Shown: one piece after another, positions 36,440-45,024 of the stretch
How positions within the stretch are numbered: the first letter of the stretch is position 1
How the letters are laid out: each line of letters begins with the position of its first letter
Assembly (NCBI RefSeq): GCF_003855395.1
Contig: NZ_CP034015.1
Coordinates: 2,924,001-2,988,000, forward strand
DNA length: 64,000 nt
Source: Shewanella livingstonensis
Lineage (GTDB): Bacteria > Pseudomonadota > Gammaproteobacteria > Enterobacterales > Shewanellaceae
Reading direction: 5' to 3'
Notes under the pieces: model-generated
Told to the model about the DNA's origin: nothing
Seen by the model: the letters and a program-made list of their open reading frames with translations, nothing else
The model's database searches: none
Position numbers and translations under genes: made by a program

Positions 36440-38074
36440 CTACTTAGCAAGCAAGCCATAAAAACTGGCATAACTTGGTAATACGATAGTCGCAGGATAC
36501 TGTTTATCTTGCATGCCGCTGAGTAACCCATGGCCCTCTAAGGTCGAAGATAAACGTAACTCTTTTAAGTCAAAGGTTTGTTGCATTGCTGACAAGTTAA
36601 ACAGAACTAGCATCCGTTGTTGATCTTGACTGCGGATGAACGCTAATACATCAGGATGTCTATCAATAAACTGAATATCACCTTCAATCAGGATATGTTG
36701 CTGTTTACGCCACTGTAGAAAATGACGATAACTGTTCAGTATTGAATCTTGATCTGCTTCTTGTACATCTACGGCACTATTATTGTGTAACGGATCTATT
36801 GGTAGCCAAGGTGTTGCCTCACTAAAACCTGCATTAGGCGCCTCTTTTACCCAAGGCATTGGCGTGCGACATCCATCACGGCCTTTAAACATCGGCCAAA
36901 ATGCTATACCGAAGGGGTCTTGTAATTGATGAAACTCAATCGGTGCTTCCGTTAAGCCTAATTCTTCACCCTGATAACTACACACACTGCCGCGTAATGA
37001 AAACAACATCGCATTGAGCATTTTCACCATCGTTGGGTTAACACTATCTTTACCCCAACGTGATGCAACCCGCTTAACATCATGATTGCCGATAGCCCAA
37101 CATGGCCAACCATCACCAATACTGGCTTCCAGTTCTTCAACGGTTTGACGAATATAAGCCGCGCTAAAATCATCGGTTAATAACTCAAAACTGTATGCCA
37201 TGTGTAAACGGTCATCGCCTTGAGTGTATTCTGCCATCGTGGCAAGTGAATCTTCAGATGACACTTCACCTAAAGTCACTGCGCCAGGGTAACGATTAAT
37301 TAATGCGCGTAACTCTTCAATAAAACCCACTGTTTGTGGGCGAGTATTATTGTAGTAATGGTATTGATAAGCATACGGGTTATCTTCACTGAAGCCACGG
37401 CCTTGACGCTTATCTTTTGGTTTAGCGGGGTTATCGCGTAATTGTTCATCGTGATAACAAAATGTGATCGCATCTAGACGGAAACCATCTACGCCTTTTT
37501 TAAGCCAAAACTCAACATTATCCAGCACAGCTTGACGAACCTGCGGACAATGGAAATTCAAATCTGGCTGACTTTTAAGAAAATTATGCAAATAGTATTG
37601 CTGACGGCGAGGTTCCCATTCCCATGCACAGCCACCAAAAATAGCGAGCCAATTGTTAGGCGCACTGCCATCATCTTTTGGATCGGCCCACACATACCAG
37701 TCTGCTTTATCGTTATCACGGCTTTGACGACTTTGCTCGAACCAATCATGCTGATCTGAGGTGTGACTGAGTACTTGGTCTATCACCACTTTTATATTTA
37801 ATTGATGGGCTTTCTTAATAAGTTGAGCAAAGTCGGCCATGGTGCCAAACAGTGGGTCTATTTCAAGATAATCACTAATGTCGTAACCAAAGTCTTTCAT
37901 GGGTGATTTGAAGAATGGCGAAATCCAAATTGCATCCACGTTCAGGCTGGCAATATAACCCAGTTTAGCAATGATGCCCTGTAAGTCACCGACACCGTCA
38001 CCATTAGAATCCATTAAACTGCGAGGATAGATTTGATATATCACTCCACCGCGCCACCAGGTTACCTGATCCAT
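36440..38074 (-). CDS. Cytoplasmic GH13 alpha-glucosidase (oligo-1,6-/maltose type)
   Basis: The 544-residue enzyme has no signal peptide, so it is cytoplasmic. GH13 motifs are complete: region I VVIDQVLSHTSDQH, region II DGFRLDAITFC (nucleophile Asp about residue 206), region III AVTLGEVSSED (acid/base Glu) and region IV WAIGNHDVKRVAS. The N-terminal VTWWRGGVIYQIYPRSLMDSNGDGVGDLQGI and KSPMKDFGYDISDY are typical of the GH13_23 alpha-glucosidase subfamily. It would release glucose from maltose and maltodextrins entering the cell. It is divergent from the TonB receptor gene with about 500 bp of shared control region. Confidence 0.93.
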   Translation of the reverse strand: MDQVTWWRGGVIYQIYPRSLMDSNGDGVGDLQGIIAKLGYIASLNVDAIWISPFFKSPMKDFGYDISDYLEIDPLFGTMADFAQLIKKAHQLNIKVVIDQVLSHTSDQHDWFEQSRQSRDNDKADWYVWADPKDDGSAPNNWLAIFGGCAWEWEPRRQQYYLHNFLKSQPDLNFHCPQVRQAVLDNVEFWLKKGVDGFRLDAITFCYHDEQLRDNPAKPKDKRQGRGFSEDNPYAYQYHYYNNTRPQTVGFIEELRALINRYPGAVTLGEVSSEDSLATMAEYTQGDDRLHMAYSFELLTDDFSAAYIRQTVEELEASIGDGWPCWAIGNHDVKRVASRWGKDSVNPTMVKMLNAMLFSLRGSVCSYQGEELGLTEAPIEFHQLQDPFGIAFWPMFKGRDGCRTPMPWVKEAPNAGFSEATPWLPIDPLHNNSAVDVQEADQDSILNSYRHFLQWRKQQHILIEGDIQFIDRHPDVLAFIRSQDQQRMLVLFNLSAMQQTFDLKELRLSSTLEGHGLLSGMQDKQYPATIVLPSYASFYGLLAK

Positions 38075-38208
38075 TGCTTCCCCTTAGAATTAAGCTAACC
38101 CAAAAAATAAACCTATGAGTTACCTTTATGTTGCGGCTGGGTAACAGCTCGCTGTTGTTTTTCATTACCCCGAGGATACGTGAATAAGGAAATCAGGTTC
38201 AATACACC

Positions 38209-38222
38209 TGCATACGTATGCA
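38209..38222. promoter_or_regulatory. LacI-type operator candidate 1 (TGCATACGTATGCA)
   Basis: A 14-bp perfect palindrome, TGCATACGTATGCA, lies 135 bp upstream of the alpha-glucosidase start. LacI-family regulators bind such CG-centred palindromes, and a MalR of this family controls maltodextrin genes in Shewanella and relatives. The regulator gene is not in the window. The assignment is inference. Confidence 0.55.
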
Positions 38223-38358
38223 AAGAAATAATTGACTTAACGCACATGTTAAAACTAACAAAAAACACATAAATACAATAACCTAACTAGTATAAACAGT
38301 ATCTTTTAGTTGTTTCGTAATTGTAAAATTCAGCCACTAAACAGCCACTAATAACGTT

Positions 38359-38372
38359 GAATACGTATGCAT
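38359..38372. promoter_or_regulatory. LacI-type operator candidate 2 (TGAATACGTATGCAT)
   Basis: This is a second TACGTA-centred site (ATACGTAT core plus TGCAT on one side), 210 bp upstream of the TonB receptor gene. One site for each divergent gene fits joint control by one regulator. Confidence 0.5.
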
Positions 38373-38580
38373 AATATTGTCGGCAAAACTGTACTGGGAG
38401 TAGTATCGTCACTGTTGCGCAACAATTTGGTCATAACTTCAGCACTTATGCAGTCACTTATAAAGTTAATTAAGCATGCTGAGGAAAAAACACAATAAAG
38501 ACTGTAACCAAAATTCAAAAGGACACTAACACTCGACCTGGACTTCAAGTTGTTAAGTATCCACAAAAGGGGAAAGATGA

Positions 38581-41298
38581 ATGTTGCTATTTAAACCGAG
38601 CTTACTTACGCTGGCGTTAGTTGCTGCAGGTGCAAGCATGAGTGCTTACGCTGCTGATGACGTTAAAACTACAGTAACCGCAGACGAAAATATTGAAGTG
38701 GTAAAAGTCACTGGTATCCGACGCAGTTTACAAGAATCACAATCACTAAAAATGTCTTCGTCATCCATTGTTGAAGCTATTTCTGCCGAAGATATTGGTA
38801 AATTACCTGATGTCAGTATTGCAGAATCACTTGCACGCTTGCCTGGCGTATCAGCACAACGTTTAGATGGACGTGCTAACGTTATCTCTATTCGTGGTTT
38901 AGGCCCAGATTTCACTACCGCAACATTAAACGGTCGCGAACAAGCCTCGGTTAACGATAACCGTGGTGTTGAGTTTGACCAATACCCTTCTGAATTATTA
39001 AATCGTGTTGTGGTGTATAAAACACCGGATGCCTCTGTGATGGCGCAAGCTATTGGCGGCACGGTAGACATGCAAACTATTAGCCCATTAACCCATGGCG
39101 AACAAACTATTGCGATGTCGCTTCGAGGCGAAATGAACGACTTAGGTTCACTTAACAGTGGTTCAAGTGACACCGGTTATCGTGGCAGCATTTCATACAT
39201 CGACCAGTTTGCCGACGACACTATTGGTATTGCTTTAGGTTATGCCCGCATGATGTCACCAAACCAAGAAGAACGCTGGCAGGCATGGGGTTACCCAGAA
39301 AATGATGCCGGTGACAGTGTTTTAGGTGGCGCAAAACCATTTGTTCGTTCAAGCGAATTAGAACGCGATGGTGTATTAGCGGTATTTGAATACGCACCTA
39401 ATGACCAATTCACTTCAGTTGTTGATGTGTATTACACCAAATTTACTGATGACCAACGTTTACGTGGTATCGAAATTCCTGCGGCTTGGGGGACTAACGG
39501 TGGTGTAACAGCAACTACAACAGAAAATGGTTTAGTGACTGAAGGTACCATTAATGGCGCCGAAGTCGTCATCCGTAACGATGTAAACAAGCGTGATGCT
39601 GAATCACTGTCAATTGGTTGGAACAACAAGTTCACCATTAATGACAATTGGCGCGTTGAAGCTGATATCGCTTTATCAAGAGTTGACCGCACCGACATTG
39701 GTATGGAAAGCTATACTGGAACAGGTCGTGGCACTGGTGTTGGCGCAGTTGATGACTTAGGATTTGCTTACAACGGTAACGGTGGTTACAACTTTACCCA
39801 TGACCTTAACTATGCAGACCCTAATATCATCAAATTAGGTGACCCACTCGGTTGGGGCAGCCCGCTAGGTGACAATACTCAAGACGGTTTTATCAACAAG
39901 CCAGAAATTAAAGATGAGTTAAACTCATTCCGTTTAAGCGCAGAATATGTGTTTGATGACGGTGCAGTTCGCAGTGTTGAGTTTGGTGTTAACCGCACTA
40001 ACCGTGATAAGAGCAAGCTTGATAAAGGTTATTACCTGACGTTAGCGGGTTATGACGGTACAGATAACTACTTAGAATCGGTACCTGATCAATACTTGTT
40101 ATCTCCTACTTCACTCGACTTTTTCGGTATGGGTGATGTACTAAGTTACGACTCGTTAGCATTTTATAACGATGGTGGTTATACCGAAACTGACGTTGCA
40201 GATGTTGATTTATCACGAGCGACCAACTCTTGGGACGTTTCAGAAGAAGTGTCAACTGTTTTTGTTAAGGCCAATTTAGAATCTGAACTATTTGGATTTC
40301 CACTAACCGGTAACGTTGGCATACAGGCCGTTCATACAGATCAAAGCTCAAATGGCACTGTCGCGACAGTTGAAGATGAAGCCGTTGTATTGACACCTCG
40401 CACAGCCGGTGACACCTACCTTGAATGGCTACCAAGCATGAACTTAGGTTTTGAAGTTGCCGATGGTCAAATGGTTCGTTTAGCTGCGGCGCGGACTCTA
40501 ACCCGCGCTCGTATGGACAAAATGAATGCTAACGTAAACTTTAGCTACAACGAAAACCCAACTGACGGCGTAAACTGGTCCGGTGGTGCGGGTAATCCTG
40601 AACTACGTCCATGGTTAGCGCGTCAGTACGACATTAGCTATGAAAACTACTTTAGTGACCAAGGTTATTTCTCATTAGCAGTATTCTATAAAGACTTAGA
40701 AAACTACGTATATGACCAGCAAGCACCTTTTAACTTTGGAGAGTTGTTTCCAGAGCGTGAAGGTAATCCAATTGGTTTAGCCTCACAACCACAAAATGGT
40801 GAAGGTGGATATGTACAAGGTATAGAAGCGTCTTTGTCTCTGGACTTTGGCATGTTTGCAGACCAACTAGAAGGTTTTGGTACTATTTTAAGTGGTTCGT
40901 ACAACGACAGTGAAGTAAAAGAAACACCAGATAGCGATCCAACCACGTTACCAGGTTTATCTGAAAAAACCTTCAATGCCACTGTTTACTATGAAAATGC
41001 TGGCTTCGAAGCACGTATTAGCTCACGTTACCGTAGTGACTTCTTAGGTGAAGTCACCGCAATCAGTTTGACTCGTGTCAACGTAAACGTAAAAGCTGAA
41101 ACAGTTGTTGATGCGCAAATTGGTTATGACTTTACCGAAAGCGGTATCGATGCTCTTTACGGCTTATCGGTTCAGTTCCAAGTAAACAACTTAACCAATG
41201 AGCCATTTACATCGTACACAGGTGAAGATGCACGTCACGTGCGTGATTATCAAAACTACGGTCGTAACTTTATGTTAGGCGCAAACTACAAGTTCTAA
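38581..41298 (+). CDS. TonB-dependent receptor, probable maltodextrin transporter of the outer membrane
   Basis: The 905-residue protein has a signal peptide (ending SMSAYA-ADD). A TonB box-like stretch (ENIEVVKVTGIRRSLQES) comes next, followed by the plug domain (IVEAISAEDIGKLPDVSIAESLARLPGV) and a long beta-barrel ending in the outer-membrane signature YGRNFMLGANYKF. This start of the plug is typical of the TonB receptors of carbohydrate loci in Alteromonadales, Xanthomonads and Caulobacter (MalA-like). It would import maltodextrins using energy from TonB-ExbBD. It leads a plus-strand run with the halogenase-like gene and two GH13 genes; a terminator follows it, so downstream genes may have reduced or separate expression. 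Confidence 0.92.
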   Translation: MLLFKPSLLTLALVAAGASMSAYAADDVKTTVTADENIEVVKVTGIRRSLQESQSLKMSSSSIVEAISAEDIGKLPDVSIAESLARLPGVSAQRLDGRANVISIRGLGPDFTTATLNGREQASVNDNRGVEFDQYPSELLNRVVVYKTPDASVMAQAIGGTVDMQTISPLTHGEQTIAMSLRGEMNDLGSLNSGSSDTGYRGSISYIDQFADDTIGIALGYARMMSPNQEERWQAWGYPENDAGDSVLGGAKPFVRSSELERDGVLAVFEYAPNDQFTSVVDVYYTKFTDDQRLRGIEIPAAWGTNGGVTATTTENGLVTEGTINGAEVVIRNDVNKRDAESLSIGWNNKFTINDNWRVEADIALSRVDRTDIGMESYTGTGRGTGVGAVDDLGFAYNGNGGYNFTHDLNYADPNIIKLGDPLGWGSPLGDNTQDGFINKPEIKDELNSFRLSAEYVFDDGAVRSVEFGVNRTNRDKSKLDKGYYLTLAGYDGTDNYLESVPDQYLLSPTSLDFFGMGDVLSYDSLAFYNDGGYTETDVADVDLSRATNSWDVSEEVSTVFVKANLESELFGFPLTGNVGIQAVHTDQSSNGTVATVEDEAVVLTPRTAGDTYLEWLPSMNLGFEVADGQMVRLAAARTLTRARMDKMNANVNFSYNENPTDGVNWSGGAGNPELRPWLARQYDISYENYFSDQGYFSLAVFYKDLENYVYDQQAPFNFGELFPEREGNPIGLASQPQNGEGGYVQGIEASLSLDFGMFADQLEGFGTILSGSYNDSEVKETPDSDPTTLPGLSEKTFNATVYYENAGFEARISSRYRSDFLGEVTAISLTRVNVNVKAETVVDAQIGYDFTESGIDALYGLSVQFQVNNLTNEPFTSYTGEDARHVRDYQNYGRNFMLGANYKF

Positions 41299-41325
41299 TG
41301 GGCTTATAGAATGTACTAAACCGAC

Positions 41326-41361
41326 AAAAAAGCCTCTGTAACCTATTACAGGGGCTTTTTT
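41326..41361 (+). terminator. Rho-independent terminator after the TonB receptor gene
   Basis: AAGCCTCTGTAA-CCTA-TTACAGGGGCTT with one T-G pair and flanking A and T runs, 28 bp after the stop. Confidence 0.85.
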
Positions 41362-41414
41362 ATTTTATCGGATTCAGTAAAAATAAATCAAAAATAGTTA
41401 AAAAGGCGATAACA

Positions 41415-42938
41415 ATGGATCAAACAATAATAAAAAACATTGTCATTGTAGGTGGCGGAACGTCGGGCTGGATGACCGCAGCCATGTTAGCCAAATTGTT
41501 TAAAACACAACTTAATATCACTCTCATTGAATCTGATACCATCGGCACTATAGGTGTGGGTGAAGCCACCATTCCGCCGCTACAGATATTTAACAGCGTA
41601 TTAGGCATTAGTGAAAGTGACTTTATCAAAGCTACCCAAGCAACCTATAAATTGGGCATCAAGTTTGAAAACTGGCACCAACAAGGCGATGCTTACATGC
41701 ACGCTTTTGGCAATGTTGGCCGTGACTTAGGCTTTACCTCGTTTCATCATTATTGGCTCAGCGCTCAAGCTAATTGTAGCCAACAAAATCAAAGTTCATT
41801 TAACGCGAATGACTTTTGGCAATACTCGCTTAATTATCAGGCCGCTAAACATAATAAATTCCAACCTATTCAAAGTATTGCTCAAGCGCAGATGAGTGGT
41901 ATCACCCATGCCTATCATTTTGATGCCAGCTTATACGCCAACTTGCTACGCCAATACAGCATACAACGTGGCGTAACTCGAATAGAAGGCACTATAACCA
42001 GCACTCAACTCACAAATGATGGCTCGATAGACAGTGTCACCTTTCAAAATGGTCGCTGTATTAGTGGTGACTTATTTATTGATTGTTCCGGTTTTTCTGC
42101 TTTATTAATTGAAAAAGCATTAGGGGTAGAATACCAAAACTGGCAGCATTGGCTCCCCTGTGACAGCGCATATGCCGTGCCATGTGAAAGCACATCTCCT
42201 CTCACGCCTTACACTAAAGCAACCGCCCATGATGCTGGTTGGCAGTGGCGTATTCCACTGCAACATCGCACTGGCAATGGCATTGTGTATAGCAGTAAAC
42301 ATATGAGCGACGAGCAAGCTAAGCAGCATTTATTAGCCAACCTAGACGGAAAACCGCTAGCCGAGCCACGTAAAATCACCTTCACCACAGGCAGGCGCGT
42401 CAAGCAATGGCATAAAAACTGTGTTGCTATTGGGTTATCGAGCGGATTTTTAGAACCGTTAGAGTCCACCAGCTTACATTTAGTCCAATCGGCGATAATT
42501 CGTTTAACCAAATTATTTCCCCGAAACGGCATTCAAGCACAGCACATTGATGAGTTTAATCGCCAATCACAAACTGAGTTTGAACAAATTCGCGACTTTA
42601 TTATTTTGCACTATCATCTTAATGCTAAACAATCAGCAGGCGGTGAACACGGTTTATGGCAGCAATGTCGCGATATGGACATTCCCGCAAGCTTGCAACG
42701 TAAAATAGATTTATTTAGCACCACTGCAACGGTTTTTCGGCATCAAGATGAACTCTTTACCGAAGCGGCCTGGATCCAGGTCATGTTAGGGCAAGGCATT
42801 ATTCCTTTAGATTATCATCCACTTACCCAAGCTGTCAGCCAAGTCGATTTAACCGACTATTTAAGCAATATCCGTAAGGTCATTGCCACCACGGTTAACC
42901 AAATGCCGACCCATGAAGCCTATATAAAAAAATGTTAA
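41415..42938 (+). CDS. Flavin-dependent tryptophan-halogenase-family protein of the maltodextrin locus
   Basis: The 507-residue protein has the FAD dinucleotide motif IVGGGTSGWMTAAML at the N-terminus, the VGVGEATIPPLQIF stretch and the family signature GWQWRIPLQHR (GWxWxIP, about residue 275). SSGFLEPLESTSLHLVQSA near residue 345 is also characteristic. Real tryptophan halogenases chlorinate or brominate tryptophan with reduced FAD. Homologues are common next to TonB receptors in sugar loci of Alteromonadales, Xanthomonads and Caulobacter, where the substrate is unknown. I infer a role linked to the receptor rather than to antibiotic synthesis. The start has the weak ribosome-binding site AAGGCG. 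Confidence 0.88.
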   Translation: MDQTIIKNIVIVGGGTSGWMTAAMLAKLFKTQLNITLIESDTIGTIGVGEATIPPLQIFNSVLGISESDFIKATQATYKLGIKFENWHQQGDAYMHAFGNVGRDLGFTSFHHYWLSAQANCSQQNQSSFNANDFWQYSLNYQAAKHNKFQPIQSIAQAQMSGITHAYHFDASLYANLLRQYSIQRGVTRIEGTITSTQLTNDGSIDSVTFQNGRCISGDLFIDCSGFSALLIEKALGVEYQNWQHWLPCDSAYAVPCESTSPLTPYTKATAHDAGWQWRIPLQHRTGNGIVYSSKHMSDEQAKQHLLANLDGKPLAEPRKITFTTGRRVKQWHKNCVAIGLSSGFLEPLESTSLHLVQSAIIRLTKLFPRNGIQAQHIDEFNRQSQTEFEQIRDFIILHYHLNAKQSAGGEHGLWQQCRDMDIPASLQRKIDLFSTTATVFRHQDELFTEAAWIQVMLGQGIIPLDYHPLTQAVSQVDLTDYLSNIRKVIATTVNQMPTHEAYIKKC

Positions 42939-43006
42939 GCGATTAATTCTAAATAATAATGAGTGAACAGAATAAAAATAAATTACATAAAACAGGACCA
43001 GTAATC

Positions 43007-44926
43007 ATGTCATCACATTACTCATACCCAACGCCACTAGGCCAACACCGCATCAGCAAGCTCTCATCACGTTTATTATTGGGCTGTGCCCTCAGTGTCA
43101 GCGCCATGTCGGTGAATGCCGCACTTAACGTCGAGCCCATGTCATGGTGGGCGGGTATGCAACAACCTACGTTACAAATTTTGATTGCTGGCGATAACAT
43201 TCGCGACACCCAAGTGAAATTAATCAAGGCTGAAGGTGTCACACTCAACAGCGTAGATAAAACTGACAGTAACGACCATTTATTCGTTAATTTGGACTTA
43301 AGCCAAGCTAAACCACAACAACTTACTTTGGGTCTATATAAAGACGACCAATTAGTTGATCAATTTGATTATGAGCTGCAAACCCGTCAAAAAGGTTCAC
43401 GCGATCGCCAAGGGTTTAGTAATAAAGATGTGATTTACTTAATCACTCCAGATCGTTTTGCTAACGGTAATCCCGACAATGATAACCACCCAGACATGCT
43501 TGAAAAAGCTGACCGTAGTTTTGACGGTGGTCGCCATGGTGGTGATATTATGGGGATCCGCAAAGCTCTGCCCTACTTGCATAATTTAGGCGTGACTCAG
43601 TTGTGGATTAATCCTTTGCTTGAAAATAACCAACAAAAATATTCTTATCACGGCTATTCCACTACTGATTTTTATAAAATAGATCCTCGCTTTGGTAGCA
43701 ATCAAGAATACCAAGCCTTGGTAGAAGAAGCGCAAACCTTTGGCATTGGCATCATCCAAGATGTGGTTGTTAATCACATGGGCTCCGGTCATAAGTGGAT
43801 GAGCAGTATGCCGAGCAACACTTGGATTAATGGCCAATCACGTTGGCTAAAAGATCCAACCGATGTCAGTTACTCAAGCCATAGACGCACCACCGTACAA
43901 GATCCTTACTCTGTGAATGCAGACACGGTAGATTTTAGCGATGGATGGTTTGACGTCACTATGCCAGATCTCAATCAACGCGATCCGCACATGGCAACAT
44001 ACTTAATTCAAAATAGTATTTGGTGGGTTGAATACGCGGGGCTGAGCGGTATTCGCGAAGACACCTACTCTTATGCTGACAAAGATTTTCTAACAGCATG
44101 GTCAAAAGCCATTATGGATGAATACCCGCATTTTAATATTGTTGGTGAAGAATGGAGTAGTAACCCAGTGACGGTAAGTTACTGGCAAGCTGGAAAGAAA
44201 AATGCAGATGGTTATCAATCTTTTGCACCTAGCATGATGGATTTTCCGCTGTATGACACTCTTATAGCAAGCTTAACTAAAGAGGAAAATTGGGGCGCTG
44301 GATTTATCGATCTTTACCAAATGTTGGCTAACGACGTGGTGTATGCCAACCCAAGCCAGTTAGTGTTATTTGAAGGTAATCACGACACTAACCGTATTTA
44401 CAGTTTACTGAAAAACGACATTGAACTGTACAAAATGGCCATGGCTTATGTACTGACCAGCAATCGTATTCCACAAATATTTTACGGCTCAGAAATAGTC
44501 ATGCAAAGTCCTACAGAAGACCGTAACGACGGAGCTGTACGCGCAGACTTCCCAGGTGGCTGGCCGCAAGACAGTGTCAATGTATTTACAGGTAAAGGTT
44601 TGAATGCACAACAAACCGAAGCACTTACCTTCGTACGTACATTATTAAATTACCGTAAAAATTCATTAGCGATTCAACAGGGTAAATTACAGCACTTTGT
44701 GCCAAAAGACGGTGTTTATGTTCAAAGTCGTCATCAAGGCGATGAAACGTTACTGATCATTTACAATAAAAACAGCCAAGCCATTGAGCTTGATTTACAA
44801 CGCTTTAAACCGGCTATTAATGACAACACTGCTGGCGTTGATATTATCAGTAAACAATCGTACTCATTATCTAAACCGCTTACGTTATCAAATAAAGGTG
44901 TCACGATTCTTAAACTGAACCGTTGA
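43007..44926 (+). CDS. Periplasmic GH13 alpha-amylase/cyclomaltodextrinase-like enzyme (SusA type)
   Basis: I chose the ATG at 43007 (CAGGA upstream); the frame extends to 42959. The product is about 639 residues with a signal peptide (RLLLGCALSVSAMSVNA-AL). An N-terminal immunoglobulin-like domain of cyclomaltodextrinase type spans about residues 35-130. The catalytic barrel follows: DVIYLITPDRFANGNPDND, region I GIIQDVVVNHMG, region II LSGIREDTYSYAD (nucleophile Asp), region III FNIVGEEWSSNPV (Glu) and region IV LFEGNHDTNRIYS. It should cut maltodextrins or cyclic dextrins in the periplasm after TonB-dependent import. The downstream gene's frame overlaps its stop, but that gene's own start is about 100 bp further on. 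Confidence 0.9.
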   Translation: MSSHYSYPTPLGQHRISKLSSRLLLGCALSVSAMSVNAALNVEPMSWWAGMQQPTLQILIAGDNIRDTQVKLIKAEGVTLNSVDKTDSNDHLFVNLDLSQAKPQQLTLGLYKDDQLVDQFDYELQTRQKGSRDRQGFSNKDVIYLITPDRFANGNPDNDNHPDMLEKADRSFDGGRHGGDIMGIRKALPYLHNLGVTQLWINPLLENNQQKYSYHGYSTTDFYKIDPRFGSNQEYQALVEEAQTFGIGIIQDVVVNHMGSGHKWMSSMPSNTWINGQSRWLKDPTDVSYSSHRRTTVQDPYSVNADTVDFSDGWFDVTMPDLNQRDPHMATYLIQNSIWWVEYAGLSGIREDTYSYADKDFLTAWSKAIMDEYPHFNIVGEEWSSNPVTVSYWQAGKKNADGYQSFAPSMMDFPLYDTLIASLTKEENWGAGFIDLYQMLANDVVYANPSQLVLFEGNHDTNRIYSLLKNDIELYKMAMAYVLTSNRIPQIFYGSEIVMQSPTEDRNDGAVRADFPGGWPQDSVNVFTGKGLNAQQTEALTFVRTLLNYRKNSLAIQQGKLQHFVPKDGVYVQSRHQGDETLLIIYNKNSQAIELDLQRFKPAINDNTAGVDIISKQSYSLSKPLTLSNKGVTILKLNR

Positions 44927-45024
44927 TTTTTATCACTGATATTTTGATCCATTATTTGAAATTAAGAAGTGGTTTTATGTTCTTCAATAGAACCACTCCC
45001 ATAAAAATAATAAAAGAGAGACTC

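Larger units (their letters stand above)
38075..38580. other. Divergent control region of the maltodextrin locus
   Basis: The 506 bp between the alpha-glucosidase (minus) and TonB receptor (plus) genes hold no gene. They contain two TACGTA-centred palindromes listed separately and an AAGGGGAAAG ribosome-binding site for the receptor gene. No hairpin or riboswitch was recognised. Confidence 0.6.
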